Positions 1-8,400 of a stretch of DNA of 17,729 bases are shown in pieces (the first letter of the stretch is position 1; the number at the start of each line of letters is the position of its first letter). This DNA comes from JBGSYJ01 sp041748075 (GTDB taxonomy: Bacteria > Acidobacteriota > Thermoanaerobaculia > Gp7-AA8): NCBI GenBank assembly GCA_041748075.1, contig JBGTDX010000173.1, forward strand, positions 1 through 17,729, given 5' to 3'. A model generated the notes under the pieces. That model did no database searches. It was not told where the DNA came from and saw only the letters and a list, made by a program, of their open reading frames with translations. The translations under genes were made by a program, and so were the position numbers.

Positions 1-1806
1 GAGGAGGTCCTGCGCCCACTCTCGCAGCGGACCTCTCAGCCAGCTATCGATCGGGATTCCGAAGCCCATCTTGGGGCGCTCGATGAGGTCGCGCGGCACG
101 TATCGATAGAGTACCTCTCGCAAAGGCCATTTGCCCACCCCCTCCCGCACCTTGTAGTGAAGCGGCAGGCTCCATGCGAATTCCACCACGCGGTGATCCA
201 GCATCGGGACACGCGTCTCGAGACTCACGCTCATCGCAGCGCGATCCACTTTGGCGAGGATGTCATCAGGCAGATAGGTAAGCATGTCGAGCGCCATCAT
301 CTGGTGAACGAAGTGATCGCTCGGCGGCTGAAGAGTCCTGTTCGTAAGGATCGTAGGCGGCTCAGCCCCTCCGACGACCACGGTCTCGGGATGGGTCCAG
401 TGGCTTACGAGCAAGCGATAGAGCTCCTCTGGCGTATCCGCATCCATGACGCCGGCTGCCTTCTGCAACTTGTCGCCGACATTCGCCTGCGCCAGTCCCG
501 ACGGCAGGAATCTCTGAACCGAACCAAGGATCCGGTCCCAGGCGCGCGGTGACACACCACCGATAAGGCTCGCGATCCCTCTCCGAGCTCCGGCCGGCAG
601 CCGTGAGAGTCTCGTCCACATTCGCTGGCCGAGGACGTAGCGGTTGTAGCCGCCGAACAGTTCGTCGCCGGCGTCGCCGGAAAGGGCCACGGTCACATGC
701 TCGCGTGCGAGCTGGCTGACGAGAAAAGTGGGAAGTTGGGACGAGTCCGAGAACGGTTCGCAATAAAGCTCAGGAAGTCGGGGAATCACATCCAGCGCCT
801 GCCGGGGAGCGAGATACAGCTCGGTGTGGTCTGTGCCGAGGTGCTTTGCAACTGCTTTTGCGTGAACGGCTTCGTTGTAGCCGCCTTCCTCGAATCCGAT
901 CGTGAATGTGCGCACGGGCCGTGTCGACTGCACCTGCATCAGTGCCACGACGGTCGAGGAGTCGATACCTCCTGAGAGCAATGCCCCCAGAGGGACGTCT
1001 GAAAGCATCTGCCCGGCGACAGCGTTCCGCAACAGGCCATCGAGCGCATCGACAGCCGCCTCCGGTGAACCGCTGAATGGGTTCGCCAGTCCGTTGGCTA
1101 CGACAGTTCGAGCGTCCCAGTAGCGTTCAGGCTCCGCACATCGTTCCCGCAACGACACTTTGAGAATCGAGCCCGGGAGCAGCTTGCGGATGTTCTGATA
1201 AATCGAATAAGGAGCCGGAATGCAGTTGTGCCGCATCATCAGACTCAGGGCCCCTCGATCGATCTCTCCACGGAAATCCGGATGTGCTGCGAGAGCCTTC
1301 AATTCCGAACCGAAGAGGAAAGTCGAGCCCTGCCAGCCGTAGTAGAGCGGCTTCTCGCCCACACGATCGCGTGCAAGGCAAAGCGTCTGCGTATTCCGGT
1401 CCCACACCGCGAAGGCGAACATTCCCACTGCTTCCTCGACTGTGGCCTTCACTCCCCACACGGTGAAGCCTGCAAGAAGCGTCTCCGTATCTGAGTGCCC
1501 GCGCCAGTCGTGCATCCCTTCGGCCTCGAGCTGCTCTCTGAGTTCCAGGTGGTTGTAAATCTCTCCATTGAAGATCAGAACGTGTCGACCGGATGATGAG
1601 ACCATCGGCTGATGTCCTGCGGGCGAGAGATCCAGGATGGAGAGCCGGCGATGTACAAATCCCAGTCCTGCGTTCTCATCGATCCAGATCCCGTGATCGT
1701 CCGGGCCTCGGTGGCGAATCGCGTCGCCCATCCGTTCCAGCAGGGCCGGCCATTCGGCGCTGGGTAAGGCGCCGGAATCGCTGATGAAGCCCGCCAATCC
1801 ACACAT
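1..1806 (-). CDS. AsnB-type glutamine-dependent amidotransferase / asparagine synthase (3' end outside window)
   Basis: Class II glutamine amidotransferase fused to an ATP-dependent synthetase: glutamine-derived ammonia is used to amidate an adenylated carboxylate. The frame is open for 602 codons to the window edge, and roughly 30-50 C-terminal residues are probably missing. The start is fixed by MCGLAGF, where Cys2 becomes the N-terminal nucleophile, and by a GGAGGA Shine-Dalgarno 9 nt upstream. Glutaminase-pocket residues are visible: HRRLSILDLS (52-61), NGE (80-82) and HSDTE (Asp106). The synthetase PP-loop SGGIDSS is at 278-284, and YLPDDILAKVDR is at about 511-522. The sequence is of the kind found in polysaccharide clusters, where relatives such as WbpS amidate uronic acids, and of the XrtA/PEP-CTERM-associated type. 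Beside a UDP-sugar dehydrogenase and epimerase, amidation of a hexuronate is a reasonable inference; true asparagine synthesis or a role with the nearby NRPS is possible. Confidence 0.93.
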   Translation of the reverse strand, partial: MCGLAGFISDSGALPSAEWPALLERMGDAIRHRGPDDHGIWIDENAGLGFVHRRLSILDLSPAGHQPMVSSSGRHVLIFNGEIYNHLELREQLEAEGMHDWRGHSDTETLLAGFTVWGVKATVEEAVGMFAFAVWDRNTQTLCLARDRVGEKPLYYGWQGSTFLFGSELKALAAHPDFRGEIDRGALSLMMRHNCIPAPYSIYQNIRKLLPGSILKVSLRERCAEPERYWDARTVVANGLANPFSGSPEAAVDALDGLLRNAVAGQMLSDVPLGALLSGGIDSSTVVALMQVQSTRPVRTFTIGFEEGGYNEAVHAKAVAKHLGTDHTELYLAPRQALDVIPRLPELYCEPFSDSSQLPTFLVSQLAREHVTVALSGDAGDELFGGYNRYVLGQRMWTRLSRLPAGARRGIASLIGGVSPRAWDRILGSVQRFLPSGLAQANVGDKLQKAAGVMDADTPEELYRLLVSHWTHPETVVVGGAEPPTILTNRTLQPPSDHFVHQMMALDMLTYLPDDILAKVDRAAMSVSLETRVPMLDHRVVEFAWSLPLHYKVREGVGKWPLREVLYRYVPRDLIERPKMGFGIPIDSWLRGPLREWAQDLL

Positions 1807-1815
1807 CCGCTTCAG

Positions 1816-1821
1816 TCCTCC
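1816..1821 (-). promoter_or_regulatory. Shine-Dalgarno of the amidotransferase gene
   Basis: The minus strand reads GGAGGA here, 9 nt before the ATG at 1806-1804. It independently confirms the MCGL start over out-of-frame starts further upstream. Confidence 0.7.
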
Positions 1822-2067
1822 GGCGATACGGTAACCAAGCCCCAGTCCTCTGATGAGTTGCGATTTCGGAGGTGTCGTTCCGGCCGGGTCCCTGTGAAGT
1901 TGTTCGATACAGGTTACAGCACGGATGAACCGTGGGGGCGTGACGGGACATTCCGCAGGGTGGGCAGGGAAATGATCTCATGACTGGGTCGCTGACTCAT
2001 CGCGGCTGTTTCCGACTTCGTTTCTCCATCTGACCAAATGGCCCTAAGTTAAAGCGGCGAACGATCG

Positions 2068-2153
2068 CACGTCATCCTGAGCGAAGCGAAGGATCTCGTC
2101 TTGCCGTAATCGATCCTCTTCAGGAGATCCTTCGCTGCGCTCAGGATGACGTG
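2068..2153. repeat. Dispersed repeat, inverted pair (copy 1)
   Basis: Two 30-bp arms at 2068-2097 and 2124-2153 are reverse complements with one mismatch, separated by 26 nt. The core is GTCATCCTGAGCGAAGCGAA. The same core recurs at 17643-17729 and a variant at 5111-5240, so this is a dispersed intergenic element. Frames through it give the characteristic spurious peptide pattern VILSAAKDL/SFASLRMT. An RNA copy would fold into a long stem-loop. Its function is unknown. Confidence 0.9.
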
Positions 2154-2522
2154 TTTCTGCATTCCGCCTCGTTCGGAGAGGTTCACGAGCGGCAGGAGAT
2201 CCTGGAACTCCGCGGCACGCGACGCGAACGATTCGGACACCGTGGCGGCGATGATCAGCTCGAGGCTGAGCAAGTCTCGCGGCCGGTCAACATGCTCTCA
2301 TGGCTTGCGAGGCTGCCCCTCACCCGGCGCGCTGCATCCTCGTGGCGTGTTCCATCAGCGCGAGTCCGCGCGCCACCCTCTCCCCGAATTTCGTACTACT
2401 CAGATGAACACAGCCGCGGGCGGGGAGAAAGGAGGCCGCCGCCTTTCAGCAATGGCGAACATGGAAAGGAGGACATTCAGGCCCGATTTTGCAGACCATT
2501 CAAGCGCGACAGAACAGGCGTG

Positions 2523-3533
2523 TCAGACTCGAAAGTAACTCCGGTACCAGTCAACGAAACGGGCGACTCCTTCTTCGACCGGCACGCGCGGCTCATAGCC
2601 GGCGAGCCGAACCAGATCGCTGACCTCCGCTTCGGTGTCGGGAACGTCGCCAGCCTGCAGAGGCAGCATCTCCATGACGGCTTTTCGTCCAAGGCATTGC
2701 TCGAGGACTTCGATGTAGCGAAGCAGCGGGACCTTTTCGCGGTTGCCGATATTGAAGATCCTGTACGGTGCCACCCCGCTCGTGGCGGGATCTGGGTTCT
2801 CTCCGGACCATGCAGCGTCGGGTTTCGGCACGCGATCGAGCGCGCGGATCACCCCTTCGACTACGTCGTCGACGTACGTAAAGCTTCGGGTGTGCATGCC
2901 GTTGTTGAACACCTTGATCGGCTCGCCGGCGAGAATCGCTTTCGTGAATAGGAAGAGCGCCATGTCTGGCCTGCCCCACGGTCCGTAGACCGTGAAGAAG
3001 CGGAGACCCGTGGCGGGTATGCCGAAGAGGTGCGCGTAGCTGTGCGCCATCATCTCGTTGGCCTTCTTCGTCGCCGCGTAAAGCGTGAGGGGGTGCTCGG
3101 TGCTGCCATGTTCCGAGAACGGCATCGTCTTGTTCGCGCCGTAGACCGAGCTCGTCGAGGCGAACACCAGATGCTCGACTCCGTTGTGACGACAGCCCTC
3201 GAGCACGTGCAGGAAGCCGGTCACGTTGCTCGAGACGTAGATGTGGGGGTTCTGTACGGCGTAACGGACGCCCGCCTGCGCGGCGAGGTTGACGACCCGC
3301 TGCGGCCTGTGAGTCGCGAAGGCCCCCTGGATCGCCTCACGATCCGCGAGGTCCGCTTCGATGTGGTGATACTGCGGATGATCGAGGTGTCTGGCGAGGC
3401 GTGCCTTCTTGAGGTTCACATCGTAGTAGTCGTTCAGATTATCGATCCCGACAACTTCATCACCTCGGGCGAGGAGCTGCAGCGTCAATGCTGAGCCGAT
3501 AAATCCGGCGGTTCCTGTGACCAGGACTTTCAT
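2523..3533 (-). CDS. NAD-dependent UDP-glucuronate 4-epimerase-type enzyme (SDR family)
   Basis: 336-residue extended short-chain dehydrogenase/epimerase that inverts C4 of a UDP-uronate (UDP-GlcA to UDP-GalA, or possibly the N-acetyl equivalent). It has the Rossmann motif GTAGFIG (7-13), the DNLNDYYD stretch (31-38) typical of CapI/LpsL-type enzymes, the ASTSSVYG serine/threonine segment (about 125-132), and the catalytic pair Tyr152 and Lys156 in YAATK. The length is normal for the family. The ATG overlaps the stop of the upstream dehydrogenase as ATGA (3530-3533) with no strong ribosome-binding site of its own, indicating translational coupling and successive steps in one sugar-nucleotide pathway. 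The exact substrate (UDP-GlcA or UDP-GlcNAcA) cannot be settled from sequence; GDP-mannose dehydratase or dTDP-glucose dehydratase is less likely. Confidence 0.93.
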   Translation of the reverse strand: MKVLVTGTAGFIGSALTLQLLARGDEVVGIDNLNDYYDVNLKKARLARHLDHPQYHHIEADLADREAIQGAFATHRPQRVVNLAAQAGVRYAVQNPHIYVSSNVTGFLHVLEGCRHNGVEHLVFASTSSVYGANKTMPFSEHGSTEHPLTLYAATKKANEMMAHSYAHLFGIPATGLRFFTVYGPWGRPDMALFLFTKAILAGEPIKVFNNGMHTRSFTYVDDVVEGVIRALDRVPKPDAAWSGENPDPATSGVAPYRIFNIGNREKVPLLRYIEVLEQCLGRKAVMEMLPLQAGDVPDTEAEVSDLVRLAGYEPRVPVEEGVARFVDWYRSYFRV

Positions 3534-4873
3534 GCGCGGTGAAGCTTTCCCCGGACTGAGCCCTCCTGAACAATATTGCGCGTATCAATGACGAGGCTGC
3601 AGTGCTCGTAAAGGGACTGATTCTTGAAATCAGTGTGTGCGGTCAGCAGCACCACGGCGTCGTACTGCGCGAAGGTCTGCGCGTCGCAGGCAACAGACTC
3701 TTTTCCGATGTCATGATGCCGGCCGGGGCGTGCCACCGCGATGTATGGATCGCAGTAATCGACGACGGCGCCCTTTTCCTCAAACCTCTCGATGATCTCG
3801 AAGCTCGGCGACTCCCTGTCGTCGTCGATATCCGCTTTGTAGGACAGGCCGAGACAGAGGACCTTCGAACCGTTGAGAGCCTTTCTTTCACCGTTGAGTG
3901 CTTCCATCGTTTTCTGGACGACGTAGCGCGGCATGGACGCATTGATTTCGCCAGCCAGCTCGATGAATCGCGCCCAGACGCCGGATTCCGCGGCCTTCCA
4001 TGAGAGGTAGAACGGGTCGAGCGGGATGCAGTGTCCACCCAGGCCGGGTCCGGGGTAGAACGGCATGAAGCCGAAGGGCTTGGTTTTCGCCGCTTCGATC
4101 ACTTCCCAGACATTGATACCCATACGGTCGAAGACGATCTTCAGCTCGTTCACCAGCGCGATATTCACGGAGCGGAAGATGTTCTCGAGGAGCTTTGATG
4201 ACTCCGCTACTTCAAGGCTCGAGACCGGGACGACATGGTCGATCGCAGATCCGTAGAGCGCGACGGCTGCGCGTTGCGACGGAACGTCCATGCCTCCCAC
4301 GATCTTCGGGATGTTTTTGGTATTGAATTTCGGGTTGCCTGGATCCTCCCGCTCGGGGGAAAAAGCGAGGAAGTAATCTTCACCGCAGTGCAGGCCCTTC
4401 TCTTCGAAGCGGGTGAGCAGCTCTTCCCGGGTCGTTCCCGGATACGTCGTCGATTCCAGGACGACGAGCTGGCCGGGACGTAGCCGGTCGGCAATCTGTC
4501 CGGCCGTCATCTTCACGTATTCGAGATCGGGCTCGCGATGCTCGCCGAGAGGGGTTGGAACGCAGATGAGAATCGCGTCACAGCCCGCCAATTGGGCAAA
4601 ATCGGTCGTCGCACTGATCCGATCGGATTCGAAGGCTTTTCGGACCCGCTCGGGGCCGATGTGCTTGATATAGGACTCGCCGCTCTCCAGCCTTGACGGC
4701 TTCTGCGGATCGGTATCGAAGCCGACCACGAGGAAGCCGGACTCCTGAAAAATGAGTGCGAGAGGAAGCCCTACGTAGCCGAGCCCGATCACCCCGATCA
4801 CAGCAGTGCGCGTTTCGATTTTTTCCAGCAGAAGCTCAATCTGGGAGGTGTCAGTAGCGGTTGAAGTACTCAT
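3530..4873 (-). CDS. UDP-N-acetylglucosamine / UDP-hexose 6-dehydrogenase, WbpA-like
   Basis: 447-residue nucleotide-sugar dehydrogenase that oxidises the C6 hydroxyl of a UDP-sugar to a carboxylate with two NAD+. It has the NAD-binding motif GLGYVG (30-35), the SSKLLEN segment (225-231), and the catalytic Cys282 in GPGLGGHCIP. The segment ESTTYPGTT (140-148) and NIPKIVGG (187-194) resemble the UDP-GlcNAc dehydrogenase (WbpA) branch more than UDP-glucose dehydrogenase, which usually has STVPVGT, so UDP-GlcNAcA is the likelier product. It is first in a two-gene operon with the epimerase (4-nt ATGA overlap). The ATG is supported by AGGAG 5 nt upstream. Together the two genes would supply a galacturonate-type sugar for a surface polysaccharide, which the downstream amidotransferase could amidate. 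Confidence 0.93.
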   Translation of the reverse strand: MSTSTATDTSQIELLLEKIETRTAVIGVIGLGYVGLPLALIFQESGFLVVGFDTDPQKPSRLESGESYIKHIGPERVRKAFESDRISATTDFAQLAGCDAILICVPTPLGEHREPDLEYVKMTAGQIADRLRPGQLVVLESTTYPGTTREELLTRFEEKGLHCGEDYFLAFSPEREDPGNPKFNTKNIPKIVGGMDVPSQRAAVALYGSAIDHVVPVSSLEVAESSKLLENIFRSVNIALVNELKIVFDRMGINVWEVIEAAKTKPFGFMPFYPGPGLGGHCIPLDPFYLSWKAAESGVWARFIELAGEINASMPRYVVQKTMEALNGERKALNGSKVLCLGLSYKADIDDDRESPSFEIIERFEEKGAVVDYCDPYIAVARPGRHHDIGKESVACDAQTFAQYDAVVLLTAHTDFKNQSLYEHCSLVIDTRNIVQEGSVRGKLHRA

Positions 4874-4878
4874 AGTAT

Positions 4879-4883
4879 CTCCT
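4879..4883 (-). promoter_or_regulatory. Shine-Dalgarno of the UDP-sugar dehydrogenase gene
   Basis: The minus strand reads AGGAG, 5 nt before the ATG at 4873-4871. It is an orthodox site and supports this start codon. Confidence 0.75.
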
Positions 4884-4921
4884 GTGGCGAAGCTCGAAGG
4901 CAGAGCCCTCGTAGACTGGCT

Positions 4922-4939
4922 GGCCGGATATCCCCGGCC
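4922..4939 (-). other. Small G+C hairpin in the dehydrogenase leader
   Basis: GGCCGG (4922-4927) and CCGGCC (4934-4939) form a perfect 6-bp stem with a 6-nt loop, about 48 nt upstream of the dehydrogenase ATG. It lacks a T-run, so it is not a terminator. It could be a leader structure or a small operator palindrome; nothing further can be said. Confidence 0.35.
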
Positions 4940-4963
4940 TCACCTTCGTTCTGTTGTGTGCGT

Positions 4964-4991
4964 AGGATAGGTGAATTCTCCATGAACGCAA
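4964..4991 (-). promoter_or_regulatory. Weak candidate sigma-70 promoter for the sugar-nucleotide operon
   Basis: The minus strand reads TTGCGT (4991-4986), a 16-nt spacer, then TATCCT (4969-4964). The match to consensus is modest (TTG of the -35, TAT..T of the -10). The location, about 90 nt before the dehydrogenase ATG, is suitable. It is a guess by eye only. Confidence 0.2.
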
Positions 4992-5110
4992 TCCTCGGCG
5001 CACAACAACTCAGGAAGACGCGGCAGAAAGAAAGCGCTAAGATTGATGAGTCTGGATGTAAAAAGTCGCTCCATTGTCATCCTGAGCGCGAGACTGTGTC
5101 ATAACTCCGC

Positions 5111-5240
5111 GAGTGTCATCCCGAGCGTCGAGCGAGGGATCTGGGCGGCGGTCTTTCGACAGAGAAATGCAGTTAGATCGATGGTTTTTGAGCAAAAGGC
5201 TCCCTCCCAGATCCCTCGCTCGACGCTCGGGATGACACTC
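5111..5240. repeat. Dispersed repeat, perfect inverted pair (copy 2, variant core)
   Basis: The 35-bp arms at 5111-5145 and 5206-5240 are exact reverse complements around a 60-nt non-coding spacer. The core TCATCCCGAGCGTCGAGCGA is a sister variant of the core in the other two copies. A further partial unit (TGTCATCCTGAGCGCGAG, about 5075-5092) lies just outside the left arm. Both flanking genes point away from the element, so it is not serving as their terminator. Confidence 0.92.
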
Positions 5241-5291
5241 CGCGATTAATCCTGTGGACCCTCCTTCGGATTTCCAGGGAAACCCGGTTCG

Positions 5292-5320
5292 TTGACCTGA
5301 CAGCAAAGGCCGCGTAACGT
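5292..5320 (+). promoter_or_regulatory. Weak candidate sigma-70 promoter for the PKS operon
   Basis: TTGACC (5292-5297), a 17-nt spacer, then TAACGT (5315-5320). The -35 is good (5 of 6) but the -10 is poor (3 of 6). It would leave a leader of about 120 nt before the PKS ATG. It is the best pair I can see between the repeat and the gene. Confidence 0.25.
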
Positions 5321-5447
5321 GGGAGTACATAGGTCCAGTTCAAGGCAAAACGGCAGGTGAGTGCGGCGTGCGGCCGATCTGCGAGCTGTTCAGGAATTCG
5401 ACGGAGGGCTGCTGCAATTGAATTGGGCATAGAAGAAAATCGCTGAA

Positions 5448-8400
5448 ATGGCTACCGACCCGCAGAACCAGTATACGAACGAGGCCGCCCCTTCAATGGA
5501 TATCGCCATTGTCGGGATGGCGTGCCGTTTCCCCGGCGCCGACAATCCCGGCGAATACTGGGAGCTGCTTCGGGGCGGGCGGGAGTCTCTGACCCGGCTC
5601 AGCGAAGAATCGCTGCGGGCGGCGGGGGTCCCCGATTCGCTTTTTTCGAATTCCGACTACGTCCGCGCCGGCATGCACCTCCAGAAGATGGAGCAGTTCG
5701 ACCCCGGATTCTTCGGCTTCAGCCCGCTGGACGGAAAGATTCTCGACCCGCAGCACCGCCACTTTCTTGAGTGCACATGGGAAGCGCTGGAAGATGCGGG
5801 CTACGACCCCTTCCGCTTCGAGGGGGCCATCGGAGTGTTTGCCGGTTCGGGACAGAGCGCCTACCTTCCCTACAATCTTCTGACGAATCCTGAGCTCGTC
5901 GCTGACGTCGGCCTCTTTCTTCTTCGACACACCGGCAACGACAAGGACTTCCTGGCGACTCGAGCCTCCTACTGTTTCGATCTGAAGGGGCCGAGCATCA
6001 ACGTGCAGACAGCATGCTCGACCTCGCTCGTTGCCGTTCACCTGGCGGCCCAGAGTCTGACCAATGGCGAGTGCGACATGGCTCTTGCGGGCGGCGTCAC
6101 CATCGAGCTGCCACACCACCAGGGCTATATGTTCCGGGAGAGCGAGATTCTCTCCCGCGACGGGCACTGCCGCCCGTTCGACGCCTCTTCCGGCGGTACC
6201 GTCTTCGGGAGCGGCGCCGGCGTCGTCGTGCTCAAGCGGCTCGACGACGCGCTCGCCGATCGCGACAACATTCACGCGGTGATCAAGGCCTCAGCAGTGA
6301 ACAACGACGGGGCGGGAAAAGTCAGCTATCTCGCTCCGAGCGTGGACGGCCAGGCCGCCTCGATCCACGAAGCGCTGCTCGTCGGCGGCATTGATCCGGA
6401 GAGCGTCACTTTCATCGAAGCACACGGAACAGGGACGCAACTCGGAGATCCGATCGAGGTCGCCGCCCTCACCCAGGCTTACGCCACAGGCAAAGCAGAC
6501 AGCGAACCCTACTGTGCTCTCGGATCCGTCAAGGCCAACATCGGACACCTCGATACCGCAGCGGGCGTCGCCAGCCTCATCAAAGTGATCCTCGCACTCA
6601 AACACCGGCAGCTGCCCGCAACGCTTCACTATGAAGCGCCGAACCCCGCCATCGATTTCGGTTCGAGTCCCTTCTACGTGAGCTCCAGGCTCGCAGAGTG
6701 GGATGCACCGGCGCCGCGACGGGCAGGCGTCAGCTCTCTCGGCGTCGGCGGAACCAACGCCCACGTCATCGTGGAGGAGGCGCCTCGAAGGCTCCCCTCC
6801 CCGGCCGGGCGAGACCTGCAGCTCCTCGTCCTCTCCGCGCGAAGCGAACCGTCCCTGCTCCGCGCCCGGTCCCGTCTCAGCGAGCACCTCGATGACAACG
6901 CCGGCCTCGAATTGGCCGACGCAGCCTGGACCCTTGCAGAAGGCCGGCGTCCATTCCGGAAACGGGGATTCCTGATCGCAAGAGATGCGGCCGCAGCGGC
7001 TTCGATCCTGGACGGACACGACCGCGACCGCTTCATCGAAGCAACCGCCCCTGAAACGACGAAGAAGCTCTGCTTTATGTTCGCGGGCGGCGGAACTCAG
7101 TATCCCGGCATGGGCCGCGATCTCTACGAGAGCGAGCCGGTCTACAGAGCCGCAGTCGACGACTGCCTGTCACTCTTACGGGAGTTCGTCGACTTCGATC
7201 TGCGACCGCTGCTGTACCCCGCCGCAGATGCCGAAGCCTCCGCGGCTCTGGAGCTGGAACGTCCGAGCCGCACTCTGCCGGCGCTCTTCATCACGCAATT
7301 CGCCCAGTCGCGTCTGTGGGAGTCGTGGGGAATCGCCCCCGACGCGCTCATCGGCCACAGCATGGGAGAGAACACAGCTGCCTGCATTGCAGGGGTTTTC
7401 AGTCGCCGTGACGCACTGGGGCTGGTCGCACTGCGCGGACGGCTGTTCGAGACGGTAGGCGCCGGCTCGATGCTGACGGTCGAGCTCAGCGCAGACGCGC
7501 TCGCACCCTTCCTCGGATCGGAGCTCAGTCTCGCCGCCATCAACGCCCCCGGTCTGTCGGTCGCCTCCGGGCCACGGGAAGCGGTTGCCCGACTCGAGCA
7601 TCGCCTCACCGAAGATGAGGTTGCCTTCCGGCGGATACGCATCGATGTCGCCGCGCACTCGTCGATGCTCGAGAACATCCTCGCCCCATTCGGCGATTAC
7701 CTTCGATCGATCCGGCTCGGGAAGCCCCGCATCCCGTTCATTTCGAACCTCACCGGTGACTGGATCCGCGACTCGGAAGCGACCGATCCCGACTACTGGG
7801 TTCGCCACCTGCGCAACACGGTGCGATTCGCTGACGGCGCGGGAAAGATTCTGGCCGCGGGCGAGTACGCAATGCTGGAAATCGGTCCCGGCCATACGTT
7901 GAGCAGCCTCACGGGACTGAACGATCAGAAACAGGCGGGCCAGGTGATCGTTTCATCGCTCGGTACCGCCGAGGATCCGACTTCGGGACTCGCACACATG
8001 CTGAATGCGCTCGGGCGGGTGTGGCAGGCGGGCGTCGATGTCGACTGGACACGGTTTTACGAAGGGCAGAACCGCAAAAGAGTCTCCCTTCCGACCTACG
8101 CCTTCGATCACATCCGTTGCTGGATCGAACCGGGAACAGCTTCCAGGGAAGCGGACGAGCGGGCCCGAAGCAGTCAACCGGAAGACTGGATGTACCAGCC
8201 GGTCTGGGAACGTCTCCCGTCACTTCTGACAGGCGATCTTTCGGCCGCAAAAGTATTGATCGTCGCGGGTGCGCACGTGCTCGCCGACGAGCTGATGAGA
8301 CGACTCGCTGACGGCGGCGCGGCCACGCGGCTCGTACGGGGTGGAGACCGGCTGGATCTGAGCAGGAACGGCGACTATCGAATTCGATGGAGCGCCGGAG

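Larger units (their letters stand above)
1807..2522. other. 716-bp intergenic region with no convincing gene
   Basis: The region lies between the epimerase stop and the amidotransferase start, both genes on the minus strand. It contains the amidotransferase ribosome-binding site and one dispersed-repeat inverted pair (2068-2153). Open frames crossing it are repeat translations or run antisense into the epimerase. A short imperfect hairpin at 2427-2447 (GAAAGG...CCTTTC, one mismatch) lies 76 nt beyond the epimerase stop, but it has no T-run on either strand, so it is not called a terminator. I found no clear sigma-70 promoter for the amidotransferase, although the gap suggests it has its own. 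Confidence 0.6.
4874..5447. other. 574-bp divergent intergenic region
   Basis: The region separates the minus-strand sugar-nucleotide operon from the plus-strand PKS operon and must hold both promoters. It contains a leader hairpin (4922-4939), a stray half-copy of the dispersed repeat near 5076-5092, the perfect inverted repeat 5111-5240, and weak promoter-like hexamers on both strands. No open frame here looks like a real gene. Confidence 0.7.

Noticed and set aside
2049..2273. Minus-strand frame of 74 residues with TTG start (MLSLELIIAATVSESFASRAA...)
   Set aside because: Its second half is the translation of the dispersed repeat, the start is TTG with a stop 9 codons upstream, and no family is recognisable. 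The first 34 residues might be a remnant, but there is no support for that.
2427..2447. Hairpin downstream of the epimerase as a terminator
   Set aside because: The stem is imperfect and no T-run follows it on either strand.
2151..2951. Plus-strand 266-residue frame
   Set aside because: Runs antisense through the epimerase and starts inside a repeat; composition is arginine-rich and typical of a shadow frame.
5111..5240. Inverted repeat as a CRISPR array or insertion sequence
   Set aside because: Only two inverted units, no regularly spaced direct repeats, and no transposase or target-site duplication nearby.
5037..5330. Minus-strand 97-residue frame across the inverted repeat
   Set aside because: Gives the typical spurious repeat peptide (HPERRARDLGG, DPSLDARDD) seen wherever this repeat occurs.
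5173..5430. Minus-strand 85-residue frame in the PKS leader
   Set aside because: No ribosome-binding site, overlaps the inverted repeat, and its C-terminal part is repeat-derived.
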